Assembly (NCBI GenBank): GCA_050292235.1
Contig: JBNKLG010000020.1
Coordinates: 1 to 38,328, forward strand
Source: JBNKLG01 sp050292235
GTDB lineage: Bacteria > Pseudomonadota > Gammaproteobacteria > Chromatiales > Chromatiaceae
DNA length: 38,328 nucleotides
Reading direction: 5' to 3'
The notes under the pieces are model-generated. The model had not been told where the DNA came from. It saw only the letters and a list, made by a program, of their open reading frames with translations, and did no database searches. A program made the translations under genes and the position numbers. Below, piece after piece: positions 31,676 to 38,328 of the stretch. How positions within the stretch are numbered: the stretch's first letter is position 1; every line of letters begins with the position of its first letter.

Positions 31676-32047
31676 TTGAAATCCTCGCCTACCATTGAAC
31701 AAATCCAGCAGGTCGTTATTCAGACCTTAGAAGACATGAAGGCCCAGGATATCCAAGTCATGGATGTCCGTGGTCAGACCAGCATCACTGATCTCATGAT
31801 CATTGCCTCCGGTACCTCGGATCGTCATGTGAAGTCCATGGCGGAAGCCGTGGCCTTTCAGGCCAAACTGGCAGGTGAGCCCCCCCTGGGCCTGGAGGGT
31901 GTGCAAGAGGGTGAATGGGCGCTGGTGGATCTCAACGCCATTGTTGTCCATCTGATGTTGCCCAAGGTGCGAGATTTCTATCAGATCGAGCGCCTCTGGC
32001 AGGCACCACAGTTGGCCCACCGGGAGTCTCCTGCTGCCGAGGGCTAG
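31676..32047 (+). CDS. rsfS: Ribosome silencing factor RsfS
   Basis: A 123-residue RsfS (YbeB), which binds ribosomal protein uL14 and blocks subunit joining when nutrients are scarce. Family motifs: LEDMKAQDIQVMDV, TSITDLMIIASGTSDRHVKSMAEAV, GEPPLGLEGVQEGEWALVDLNAIVVHLMLPKVRDFYQIERLW. The start is TTG at 31676: the frame is open back to 31634 but has no ATG or GTG, and an ATG at 31669 in another frame stops after three codons. It is preceded by 150 bp without a gene after nadD, which holds no recognised motif. rlmH, the usual next gene, is not present. Confidence 0.92.
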   Translation: MKSSPTIEQIQQVVIQTLEDMKAQDIQVMDVRGQTSITDLMIIASGTSDRHVKSMAEAVAFQAKLAGEPPLGLEGVQEGEWALVDLNAIVVHLMLPKVRDFYQIERLWQAPQLAHRESPAAEG

Positions 32048-32384
32048 GCACTCTGGTGTTGTGCTAGATCAAAAAGGACACACTCGGCTGCTTGGTGCTG
32101 CGAATGGAGTGGATCCTGATGTGTGTTCTAGGTATGTAAACCTACTCTGTCTTTCGCTTCTTACTTAATCCTTTGTGTCAGAAATCTTCCCTACCTAATT
32201 GCTTTGTCGTTGTTTATTTGGGTTGATATGTTTTTTGGCCAGCTTTGTTGATGTTTTTTTACAACAAAACATCCTCTGTGATTTTTTTCGCACAAAAGTG
32301 TTGCAAAAAGGAAAAGGGGAGGCTAATATTCAATCTGCGTGTAGCAATTCTCTCAACTCTTTCCGAAATTTTTAGGAGATTGGA
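32048..32384. other. 337-bp region with porin promoter and leader
   Basis: This A+T-rich gap between rsfS and the porin holds a good promoter (32301-32329), listed separately, and AGGAGATT before the porin ATG. The first 250 bases show no open gene, T-run terminator or RNA gene that I recognise. Confidence 0.6.
32301..32329 (+). promoter_or_regulatory. Sigma-70 promoter of the porin gene
   Basis: TTGCAA (32301-32306) and TAATAT (32324-32329) are separated by exactly 17 bp, each 4 of 6 to consensus. It predicts a leader of about 48 nt before the ATG at 32385, with AGGAGATT as the ribosome site. Confidence 0.5.
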
Positions 32385-33431
32385 ATGAACAAGAAGCTTC
32401 TCTCTCTGGCAGTCGCCGCCGCTATGGTTGCCCCTGCTGCCATGGCCGAAGACATTACCATCTACGGTCAAATGCACTACTCTTCCGATTACATCGAAAA
32501 CGATGCGGCTGGCTTTGCTGATGACAATGACTGGATGTTGGGCATCAACCGCGTTTCCCGTATCGGCGTAAAGGGTTCCGAAGATCTGGGTAATGGTCTC
32601 AAAGCCATCTTCAAGATCGAAAGCGCCATCAACGGTACTGTGGGCAGCCGCAATACCTATGTTGGCCTCTCTGGCGACTGGGGTACTTTGCTGATGGGTC
32701 GTCACGACACCCCTTATAAGATCTCCACCGGTAGCCTGGACCTGTTTGCTGACACCATGGCTGACTACAACAACATCATTGGTACCTGGAACGGCAGCCT
32801 TGATTTTGATGAGCGCGCTCCTCAGACCATCGCCTATGTGTCTCCAAACATGAGTGGCTTGACTGTTGCTGCTGCTCTGGTTAGCACCAGCCTGGACGAA
32901 GGCGCTGGCGCTGAAGAGACCGAAGCGGCTAGCATCGCGGCCATGTACTCCAATGGCGGTCTGTTTGCCAGCTTGGCCTGGGAAGGCTATAACGATGGCG
33001 CTTTGGCGCTTGGCTGTGCTTTGGGATCTGGTGTTTGCGGTACCGCAGGCAGTGAGTCCTGGAAAGCAGGTCTGGGCTACAAGGCTGACCAGTTCCGCGT
33101 TGGTGCTGTTTACGAAAGCATTGATGCCGGTGCAGGTAATGATCAGGACAATTGGCTGATCAATGGTGCCTACTACTTCGGTAACACCGCTCTGGAAGCC
33201 CAGTATGGTGAGTCCGACAGCAGCGTGGTTAATGGCGATTACGATATGTGGACCATCGGCCTGGATCACAAAATGAGCAAGCGCACCAGCGTCTATGCCC
33301 TCTATGCCAATATGGATAATGACACTGCTGGTACCGGTAGCCTCAATTGTGGTGGTGATGTCGGTAGCGCACATTGCGCAGCTGGCGGTGACCAATCCGG
33401 CTTCTCCGTTGGTATCGTGCACTCCTTCTAA
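32385..33431 (+). CDS. Outer-membrane porin
   Basis: A 348-residue trimeric-type general porin. A signal peptide ends at AMA (residue 21) before EDITIYGQMHYSSDYI, the typical first strand of Gram-negative porins. Repeated amphipathic strands with Gly-Tyr/Trp turns follow (RIGVKGSEDLGNGLKAIFKIE, the eyelet-type RNTYVGLSGDWGTLLMGRHDTPYKI, YVSPNMSGLTVAAALV), and the last residue is Phe (GIVHSF), as needed for outer-membrane insertion. Two Cys pairs (CALGSGVC and CGGDVGSAHC) may form disulfides in loops, a feature rarer in porins. The gene has its own promoter and terminator. The long open frame on the opposite strand over it is a codon-usage artefact. Confidence 0.92.
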   Translation: MNKKLLSLAVAAAMVAPAAMAEDITIYGQMHYSSDYIENDAAGFADDNDWMLGINRVSRIGVKGSEDLGNGLKAIFKIESAINGTVGSRNTYVGLSGDWGTLLMGRHDTPYKISTGSLDLFADTMADYNNIIGTWNGSLDFDERAPQTIAYVSPNMSGLTVAAALVSTSLDEGAGAEETEAASIAAMYSNGGLFASLAWEGYNDGALALGCALGSGVCGTAGSESWKAGLGYKADQFRVGAVYESIDAGAGNDQDNWLINGAYYFGNTALEAQYGESDSSVVNGDYDMWTIGLDHKMSKRTSVYALYANMDNDTAGTGSLNCGGDVGSAHCAAGGDQSGFSVGIVHSF

Positions 33432-33456
33432 GTTGCACTTCACCTAGTGAGATTGA

Positions 33457-33484
33457 ACGGGGCCTTCGGGCCCCGTTTTTTTTG
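33457..33484 (+). terminator. Rho-independent terminator of the porin gene
   Basis: ACGGGGCC (33457-33464) and GGCCCCGT (33469-33476) form a perfect 8-bp stem with a TTCG tetraloop, followed by a run of T to 33483. Confidence 0.92.
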
Positions 33485-33613
33485 CTGTATTGGGATGTCA
33501 GATGCTCTGGATGGAAAGTGGCTCTTCAGCTTCGAGCAATGGTCGGGGCTTGGTTTCGCTCGGCCAAGGTCGAGATGAATGTGCTAATCTGATGAAAGTT
33601 TGGCTACAGCTGG

Positions 33614-34399
33614 GTGAGCAAAGCTGGCGTGAAAATAATCGCCGTTATCAATCAAAAAGGTGGGGTGGGTAAAACCACCATTACTGCCAATCTGGGCCAT
33701 GCGTTGGCCTTATCCGGTCAGCGTGTCTTGGCGGTGGATCTGGATCCCCAGGGCCATTTGGCCACCGCATTGGGTCAGTTTCGCGCTCCTCGTCAGGGTG
33801 CGGATGCGGTGCTGTTGAACGAGGCGCCTATGGCGCCTTTGATTCTGCATCAGCGTGATGGTTTGCATCTGTTGCCCGCAGGTCAGGCACTGGTAGAGGC
33901 AGAGCAGCTCAGGGAGGGTGGCGCCGAACGTGCTCGTTTGTTGAAAGAGGCGTTGTCACGCGAATCTCTGGAATATGACATCATCTTGCTGGACTGCCCG
34001 CCTGTATTTGGCATTCTCATGGCCAATGTGCTGATGGTGGCTGATCAGGTACTGATTCCCCTGAATGGGGATATTCTTTCTTTCAATGGTCTGCTCAAAC
34101 TGTTATCGACTCTGGATCGCATGACCCCTTTCCGGCCACAGCCGCTGGATACCTGGGTGGTATTGAGCCGCTTTCAAATGCGGCGCCGGGTTTCTAAAGA
34201 GATTGTCGGTAAATTGCAGCAACAGTTGCCGGGACAAGTGCTGGCGACTCCTATTCGTGATGCGGTGGCGTTGACTGAGTGTCCCAGCCTGGGGCGCACC
34301 GTTTTTGAATATCGTCCTGATAGTGGGGCGGCATCTGACTTTATTCAGCTGGCAGAAGATCTGATGTTACGGCGCAGCCTGTCTGGTGAGTCCCATTGA
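33614..34399 (+). CDS. ParA/MinD-type ATPase
   Basis: A 261-residue ParA-family ATPase. The deviant Walker A KGGVGKTTITAN lies in VINQKGGVGKTT near residues 13-24, followed by VLAVDLDPQGHLATALG and ILLDCPPVFGILMANVL (Walker B), so it should dimerise on ATP and bind DNA or membrane surfaces nonspecifically. There is no ParB partner nearby. The start is probably GTG 33614; a second GTG at 33629 starts at VKIIAVINQKGG and is also possible. Its stop overlaps the next gene's ATG (TGATG), so the two are coupled. By analogy with ParA proteins that place chemotaxis or signalling clusters, it may position the switch proteins next door (inference). Confidence 0.88.
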   Translation: MSKAGVKIIAVINQKGGVGKTTITANLGHALALSGQRVLAVDLDPQGHLATALGQFRAPRQGADAVLLNEAPMAPLILHQRDGLHLLPAGQALVEAEQLREGGAERARLLKEALSRESLEYDIILLDCPPVFGILMANVLMVADQVLIPLNGDILSFNGLLKLLSTLDRMTPFRPQPLDTWVVLSRFQMRRRVSKEIVGKLQQQLPGQVLATPIRDAVALTECPSLGRTVFEYRPDSGAASDFIQLAEDLMLRRSLSGESH

Positions 34400-36093
34400 T
34401 GTCTGTCGATGCTCTCATGGTATTGGTTGAATGTCCTGAAGCGCCTGAGCTGCAATTGCTGGCAGGGATGTTGGAAGAGCTGGGTATTGTTTACCAGTGG
34501 GCGTCTGTTGATGATGCTCTGGTGAAAGCACGGCAATCCGGTGGGCTACTGATTCAGGATGCAACACAAGCACAGGATCAACACTTCGCGCTGCCGCGGG
34601 CACTGGCCAGAAAGTCAGATAGTCAGCTTGAGTTGCTGCTGGTTGCTGGGCCTGATATAGAAGTGCGTCGACGGGGGGTGGCTGCCGGGGTGCAGGATTT
34701 TATTGATCTGCCCTTGGATGCTGCGATGGTCAGTGCTCGGTTGAAAACCTATTTGCATCATGTTCAGGTACGGGACCGGACGATTGGATTGCAGAGGGAG
34801 GTCGAATCTTACCGGTATCACCTAGCGCAAGAAAGGCAGGTTGCCTTGTCGATGTTTGATACCCTGTTGCACAGTGAGAATTTAGAGGCGCAGCCCAATC
34901 TACGCTGGAGTCTCGATTCGAATGCTCTGTTTAATGGGCATCTCATTCTGGCGGCACCAGGACCTCGGGGCAATCAACATCTGTTGGTTGGTAGCTTTCC
35001 CGGACAGGGATTGGCTGCATCTGTGGGATCTCTGCCAACAGCGGAAATCTTCTACACCATGACGGCAAAGGGGTTTGATTTGCTGGATATGGTTGAGGAG
35101 ATGCATCGGCGTTTGACCAAATTGCTGCCAGCAAACTCCTTTTTCTCGGTTTGTTTGGTGGATGTGGACACGGATGGCCAGACACTGCATCTTTGGAATG
35201 GCGGTTTGCCGGATGGGTTGTTGGTAAGAAACCGGGCTGAAATGGTTGAGCGTATTCCGTCTCGACATATGCCATTGGCGATTACACGAGAAGGTGGCGT
35301 GGGTAGAGAGATAGATCTTCTGAGTTTGGAACCCGGCGATCGTCTGCTATTGTCATCCAATGAAATATGGGAATCCTCAGGGTTGCCCGGTCCTGATCAA
35401 AACGAGATTCCTTTGGCGGATTGCCTTTGGGCAAATGCGGCTGAAAATGCCTTTGATTGCCTGTTGAACCAGATTGAAGAGGTTCGGCAGACGGATGAGG
35501 CGGGCGGCCATATCGCTTTGCTCGAATATTGTGCCAAAGAGGGCCCGTCTCAGGCAGTGCCCTCCCAGGGCCGCCTGGGACAGGGGACAGGGTTCAGTCT
35601 CGACTGGCAATATGAATTACGGTTGGACGCAGAAGCTCTGCGTGGCTTTGATCCACGTCCGATGTTGACCCAGATGTTGGTGGATATTCAAGGTCTGGAA
35701 GAACACCGCGAGCGGCTGTATACCACCATCGCCGAACTCTTTTCCAATGCCTTGGAGCATGGTGTTCTGGGGCTGGATTCCCGGTTAAAATTGACCCCAG
35801 AAGGCTTTGCCAGCTATTACACGGAGCGGGAGCGCCTATTGTCTGAGCTGGATGGTGGGTTAGTGCGCTTTCATCTGCGCCATCAACCCCTGTCAGATGG
35901 TGGTCGGTTGTTGATTGAGGTCTGGGATTCCGGCGCAGGTTTTAATATTCATACCCAGGGTGGTGGCCAGCTGCCGGAAACTGGCTATAGTGGCCGGGGC
36001 ATCGGGTTAATTCGCCAGATGTGTGAAGAGGTGCAATACTTTGAGCCAGGAAACCATGTGAGGGTGAGTTACCGCTGGACTCGCATGGTGTGA
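34399..36093 (+). CDS. REC-SpoIIE-HATPase switch protein with degenerate motifs
   Basis: A 564-residue protein of three parts. Residues 1-120 form a receiver-like domain with the typical end AGVQDFIDLPLDAAMVSARLKTYL; the conserved Lys before Pro is lost (LP for KP). A short helix (123-150) links to a PP2C/SpoIIE phosphatase domain (about 160-370). Its metal motifs are altered: GSFPGQG (near 197) replaces D-x-SGHG, and LLSSNEIWES (near 320) replaces the usual TDG-x-x-E. A C-terminal HATPase (about 420-564) keeps the N-box LFSNALEHG (near 446) and WDSGAGFN (near 510), as in anti-sigma kinases of the RsbW type. So it may be a kinase/scaffold rather than an active phosphatase. It starts inside the ParA stop codon and precedes a STAS gene, like the HsbR-HsbA and CrsR-CrsA pairs. 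Confidence 0.87.
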   Translation: MSVDALMVLVECPEAPELQLLAGMLEELGIVYQWASVDDALVKARQSGGLLIQDATQAQDQHFALPRALARKSDSQLELLLVAGPDIEVRRRGVAAGVQDFIDLPLDAAMVSARLKTYLHHVQVRDRTIGLQREVESYRYHLAQERQVALSMFDTLLHSENLEAQPNLRWSLDSNALFNGHLILAAPGPRGNQHLLVGSFPGQGLAASVGSLPTAEIFYTMTAKGFDLLDMVEEMHRRLTKLLPANSFFSVCLVDVDTDGQTLHLWNGGLPDGLLVRNRAEMVERIPSRHMPLAITREGGVGREIDLLSLEPGDRLLLSSNEIWESSGLPGPDQNEIPLADCLWANAAENAFDCLLNQIEEVRQTDEAGGHIALLEYCAKEGPSQAVPSQGRLGQGTGFSLDWQYELRLDAEALRGFDPRPMLTQMLVDIQGLEEHRERLYTTIAELFSNALEHGVLGLDSRLKLTPEGFASYYTERERLLSELDGGLVRFHLRHQPLSDGGRLLIEVWDSGAGFNIHTQGGGQLPETGYSGRGIGLIRQMCEEVQYFEPGNHVRVSYRWTRMV

Positions 36094-36152
36094 CCAACAG
36101 GCTTGAATTGGGTTGTTGAGCTATCGAAAGAACATTTCAATGAGGAGTGGCT

Positions 36153-36461
36153 ATGCCGATCACTGTCAGTGAGCAAGGGGACATCGTTACCATTTTTATC
36201 TCAGGCCGATTTGATTTCTCTTTGCATCGGGAGTTTTCTGATGCCTATAAGCCCTATCCAAAAGGTGCCAAACGCTATGTGGTCGATTTGTCCGGGGTGA
36301 ATTATATGGACAGCTCGGCTATGGGTATGCTGTTACAATTGCGCGACTACAGTTTGAAAGGGGATAAAGATGCCATTGTGTTGGCCAATCCCAGCGATGG
36401 CGTGGCGGATATTTTGCGCATTGCCAATTTTGAAAAGCTCTTCACTGTTAATAATCACTGA
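36153..36461 (+). CDS. STAS-domain anti-sigma factor antagonist
   Basis: A 102-residue STAS protein of the SpoIIAA/RsbV type. The phosphorylatable Ser lies in MDSSAMGMLLQLRDY (Ser55 of the DSS triplet), preceded by FDFSLHREFSDAY and VVDLSGVNY. The start is ATG 36153 with GAGGAG five bases upstream; a GTG six bases earlier is in the same frame but has no better site. It follows the switch protein by 59 nt. The expected cycle is: the HATPase phosphorylates the Ser, a phosphatase removes the phosphate, and the unphosphorylated form binds the anti-sigma partner. Which sigma or motility factor it frees is not visible here. Confidence 0.93.
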   Translation: MPITVSEQGDIVTIFISGRFDFSLHREFSDAYKPYPKGAKRYVVDLSGVNYMDSSAMGMLLQLRDYSLKGDKDAIVLANPSDGVADILRIANFEKLFTVNNH

Positions 36462-36516
36462 ATTTCACCTCTCTGGGGCCTGTTAGCCCTGGTCACTCTA
36501 TTGGATCCAGAAAGAT

Positions 36517-37608
36517 ATGGGTTTTAAATGCGGTATTGTCGGCTTACCCAATGTGGGCAAGTCGACGCTCTTCAATGCCTTGACCAAAGCGGCTATCGCG
36601 GCGGAAAACTATCCTTTTTGCACCATCGATCCCAATGTCGGAGTGGTGCCGCTGCCCGACGCACGGATGGACAAAATCGCTGAGATTATCAATCCCCAGG
36701 CGATCATTCCCACCAGTATGCAGTTTGTGGATATTGCCGGTTTGGTGGCGGGGGCTTCCAAAGGGGAGGGACTGGGTAATAAGTTTCTGGCCAATATTCG
36801 CGAGACCGATGCCATTGCTCATGTGGTGCGTTGCTTCGTCAATGATGATGTGATTCATGTGTCTGGTAAGGTCGATCCTTTGGCCGATATCGAGGTGATC
36901 CATACCGAATTGGCCTTGGCAGATCTGGAATCTGTGGAAAAGGCGCTGGAGAAAGTGTCACGTCAGGTCAAAACCGGTGATAAAAAGGTATTGGCCCGTC
37001 AAACCCTGCTGGCCCGTATTCGCGATCACCTAGATCAGGGGCTGCCGGTACGCACCCTAGGATTGGATGCGGAAGAACGGCTAGAGATTCGCGACCTTTT
37101 CCTCATGACCCTCAAGCCTACCATGTATGTGGCCAACGTATCGGAAGAGGGCTTTACCGACAATCCTGCCCTGTCTATGGTGGAAAAACTGGCTGCCGAA
37201 GAGGGGGCCGTGGTTGTTCCTGTCTGCGCTACCATCGAAGCCGAGTTGCTAGAGTTGGACGACACCGAACGGGCCGATTTTCTCGCTGATCTGGGCTTGG
37301 AGGAGCCGGGGTTGAATCGGGTGGTGCGGGCAGGCTATGCCCTGTTGGGGCTGGAAACCTACTTTACCGCTGGTGTTAAAGAGGTGCGTGCTTGGACCTT
37401 TCCCCGTGGTGCTAGCGCCCCTCAGGCTGCAGGTGTCATTCACTCCGATTTTGAGCGCGGCTTCATCCGTGCCGAGGTCATTCGCTACGAAGACTTTATC
37501 GCCTATCGTGGCGAGCAGGGTGCTAAAGAGGCGGGCAAACTGCGTTCAGAAGGGAAGGATTACATCGTGCAGGATGGTGATGTCATCCACTTTAGGTTTA
37601 ACGTATGA
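36517..37608 (+). CDS. ychF: Redox-regulated ATPase/GTPase YchF
   Basis: A 363-residue Obg-family P-loop protein, which binds ribosomes and prefers ATP in studied members. Motifs: N-terminal GIVGLPNVGKSTLFNALTKA (G1), then DIAGLVAGASKGEGLGNKFL (G3 and switch), VANVSEEGF in the G4 place (NxxE instead of NKxD, as in YchF), and a helical insert (EKALEKVSRQVKTGDKKV). The C-terminal TGS domain has FPRGASAPQAAGVIHSDFERGFIRAEVI and GKDYIVQDGDVIHFRFNV. The length equals E. coli YchF (363). The weak AGAAAG upstream is the only ribosome site. Its TGA overlaps the next ATG by 4 nt, so the exported small protein is translated behind it. Confidence 0.96.
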   Translation: MGFKCGIVGLPNVGKSTLFNALTKAAIAAENYPFCTIDPNVGVVPLPDARMDKIAEIINPQAIIPTSMQFVDIAGLVAGASKGEGLGNKFLANIRETDAIAHVVRCFVNDDVIHVSGKVDPLADIEVIHTELALADLESVEKALEKVSRQVKTGDKKVLARQTLLARIRDHLDQGLPVRTLGLDAEERLEIRDLFLMTLKPTMYVANVSEEGFTDNPALSMVEKLAAEEGAVVVPVCATIEAELLELDDTERADFLADLGLEEPGLNRVVRAGYALLGLETYFTAGVKEVRAWTFPRGASAPQAAGVIHSDFERGFIRAEVIRYEDFIAYRGEQGAKEAGKLRSEGKDYIVQDGDVIHFRFNV

Positions 37609-37916
37609 ACAAAGTTGTTCTTATTGGGCTTAGTGTTTTTTGGGTTGGACCTTTGTTTGCTGAGGGCAATTGTGCCTTGACGGGGAGTAGCAGCGTCTTT
37701 GTGGGGGGCAAGCCCGCGTTGCGTTTGAGTGATGTCTCTGGCTGTAAAGATGTGGCCTATGAGGTGATTCCCGGTCTCTTCGTTGAGGGGGAGCCTGCTG
37801 TGCGTTTGGTGCCAAAGAAGGGCGACTGTACGGTCTCAGGGGCTGCTTCAGTGATGGCTGGAGGGAAACCGGTACAGCGGGCTGGCGATCTTTCCTGCGC
37901 GGAAGAGGTTAAATAA
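37605..37916 (+). CDS. Small exported protein with PAAR-like repeats
   Basis: A 103-residue protein with a signal peptide (residues 1-19, ending PLFA). The mature part shows three repeats of the shape VFVGGKPALRLSD (31-43), LFVEGEPAVRL (58-68) and VMAGGKPVQRAGD (83-95). Each has Gly-(Lys/Glu)-Pro-x-x-Arg, and the first and third are followed by a Cys (47, 98). Cys residues at 23, 47, 75 and 98 could form two disulfides. The GxP-A-x-R-x-x-D spacing is that of PAAR tip proteins of type VI secretion, but those normally lack a Sec signal, and no T6SS gene is nearby. It is coupled to ychF by a 4-nt overlap (ATGA). A periplasmic PAAR-like protein of unknown role is the fairest description. Confidence 0.7.
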   Translation: MNKVVLIGLSVFWVGPLFAEGNCALTGSSSVFVGGKPALRLSDVSGCKDVAYEVIPGLFVEGEPAVRLVPKKGDCTVSGAASVMAGGKPVQRAGDLSCAEEVK

Positions 37917-37958
37917 AGATACGAAGGATAGGGGGATACTCCGTATTCCTCAATTTTG

Positions 37959-37994
37959 CTCCCTTCAGGGAACGTTGCCGTTCCCTGAAGGGAG
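37959..37994. repeat. Perfect 16-bp hairpin between the PAAR-like gene and sodB
   Basis: CTCCCTTCAGGGAACG (37959-37974) and CGTTCCCTGAAGGGAG (37979-37994) are exact complements with a TTGC loop. It sits between convergent genes, 15 nt beyond the sodB stop. Neither strand has a following U-tract, so termination by this stem is plausible but not shown. Confidence 0.65.
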
Positions 37995-38009
37995 TCAAAG
38001 AGGAGAGTA

Positions 38010-38328
38010 TCAGCCGCCGAAATTGTTGGCGACAAAATCCCAGTTGATGATTTTCCAGATCGCTTCCAGGTAGCCGGGACGGGCGTTGCGGTAGTCGACA
38101 TAATAGGCGTGTTCCCAGACATCGACGGTCAGCAGGGCCGTTTTGCCTGAAGTCATGGGGGTGCCGGCGTTGGCGGTGTTGATGATCTCTAAGCTGCCAT
38201 TCGCATTCTTCACCAGCCAGGTCCAGCCAGAACCAAAGTTGGTAGCGGCTGAGGTGGAGAATTTCTGTTTGAATTCATCAAAAGAGCCAAATGCCGCATC
38301 GATGGCTGCAGCCAGATTGCCAGCTGGG
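38010..38328 (-). CDS. sodB: Iron superoxide dismutase, C-terminal part
   Basis: The 3' part of a superoxide dismutase gene whose start lies beyond the window. About 106 residues are visible on the minus strand, beginning PAGNLAAAIDAAFGSFDEF. The C-terminal metal motif DVWEHAYYVDYRNARPGYL supplies the Asp and His ligands, and FGSGWTWLVKNANGSLEI and IINWDFVANNF complete the fold. TALLTVDVWEHAYY and the short end match Fe-type SodB. It converts superoxide to peroxide in the cytoplasm. A strong hairpin lies just downstream. Confidence 0.93.
   Translation of the reverse strand, partial: PAGNLAAAIDAAFGSFDEFKQKFSTSAATNFGSGWTWLVKNANGSLEIINTANAGTPMTSGKTALLTVDVWEHAYYVDYRNARPGYLEAIWKIINWDFVANNFGG

Noticed and set aside
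32259..33443. A 394-codon open frame on the minus strand opposite the porin
   Set aside because: It mirrors the porin over its entire length, has no domain pattern or ribosome site, and covers both the porin signal and terminator, so it comes from the porin's codon usage.
36478..36516. Possible terminator stem between the STAS gene and ychF
   Set aside because: The best pairing is 4 bp (GGGC/GCCC) and there is no T-run, so support is too weak.

Overview
The window is chromosomal DNA of a free-living-type gammaproteobacterium, probably outside the Enterobacterales. Signs are the Pseudomonas-like order cytochrome c4 - dsbA - EEP hydrolase - GGDEF protein, the proA-nadD-rsfS order, pilT next to yggS, a periplasmic di-haem peroxidase and a Gram-negative porin. 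No rRNA, tRNA, CRISPR array, integrase or complete insertion sequence was found. Coding density is high and base composition looks even, so most of this is core genome with a few accessory pieces. The exact genus cannot be named from the sequence.

Layout. 1-3526: the end of thiC, a glycosyltransferase with a small EF-hand protein, then tatD and a CpdA-like phosphodiesterase. 3527-4910: a promoter overlapping a probable Fur box drives three unrecognised genes, two of them paralogues flanking a coiled-coil protein, closed by a clear terminator. 4929-6670: a cytochrome c peroxidase and a PerR/Irr-like Fur-family regulator with a palindromic candidate operator in front of the peroxidase. 6813-10634: cytochrome c4, dsbA, an EEP hydrolase and a diguanylate cyclase. 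10637-13632: a zinc-ribbon protein, yidD, a HIT-superfamily protein and an AmrS-type radical SAM enzyme. 13803-16882: an exported protein, a DUF3087-like membrane protein and a Phd/RelE toxin-antitoxin pair.

16897-22799 (minus strand): an EAL-HDOD protein, a Gld-type ABC system (ATPase, permease, GldG, DUF4340) and mutM form one compact operon. 22883-24926: an AmpG-like transporter and a TauE/SafE-like protein. 25080-27973: pyrE, yggS, pilT and a single RRM protein. 28114-32047: glmU, then proA-nadD-rsfS. nadD carries a perfect 31-bp-arm palindrome inside its reading frame. 32385-33431: a porin with its own promoter and terminator. 33614-36461: a ParA ATPase, a REC-SpoIIE-HATPase switch protein with degraded catalytic motifs and a STAS antagonist form a partner-switching module. 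36517-37916: ychF, followed with a 4-nt overlap by a small exported protein with PAAR-like repeats. The window ends in an Fe-type superoxide dismutase running off the edge.

The strongest candidates for something undescribed are the Fur-box three-gene cassette, the ParA-linked partner switch, the exported PAAR-like repeat protein and the in-frame palindrome in nadD. All functions are inferred from sequence reading alone, with no database search.
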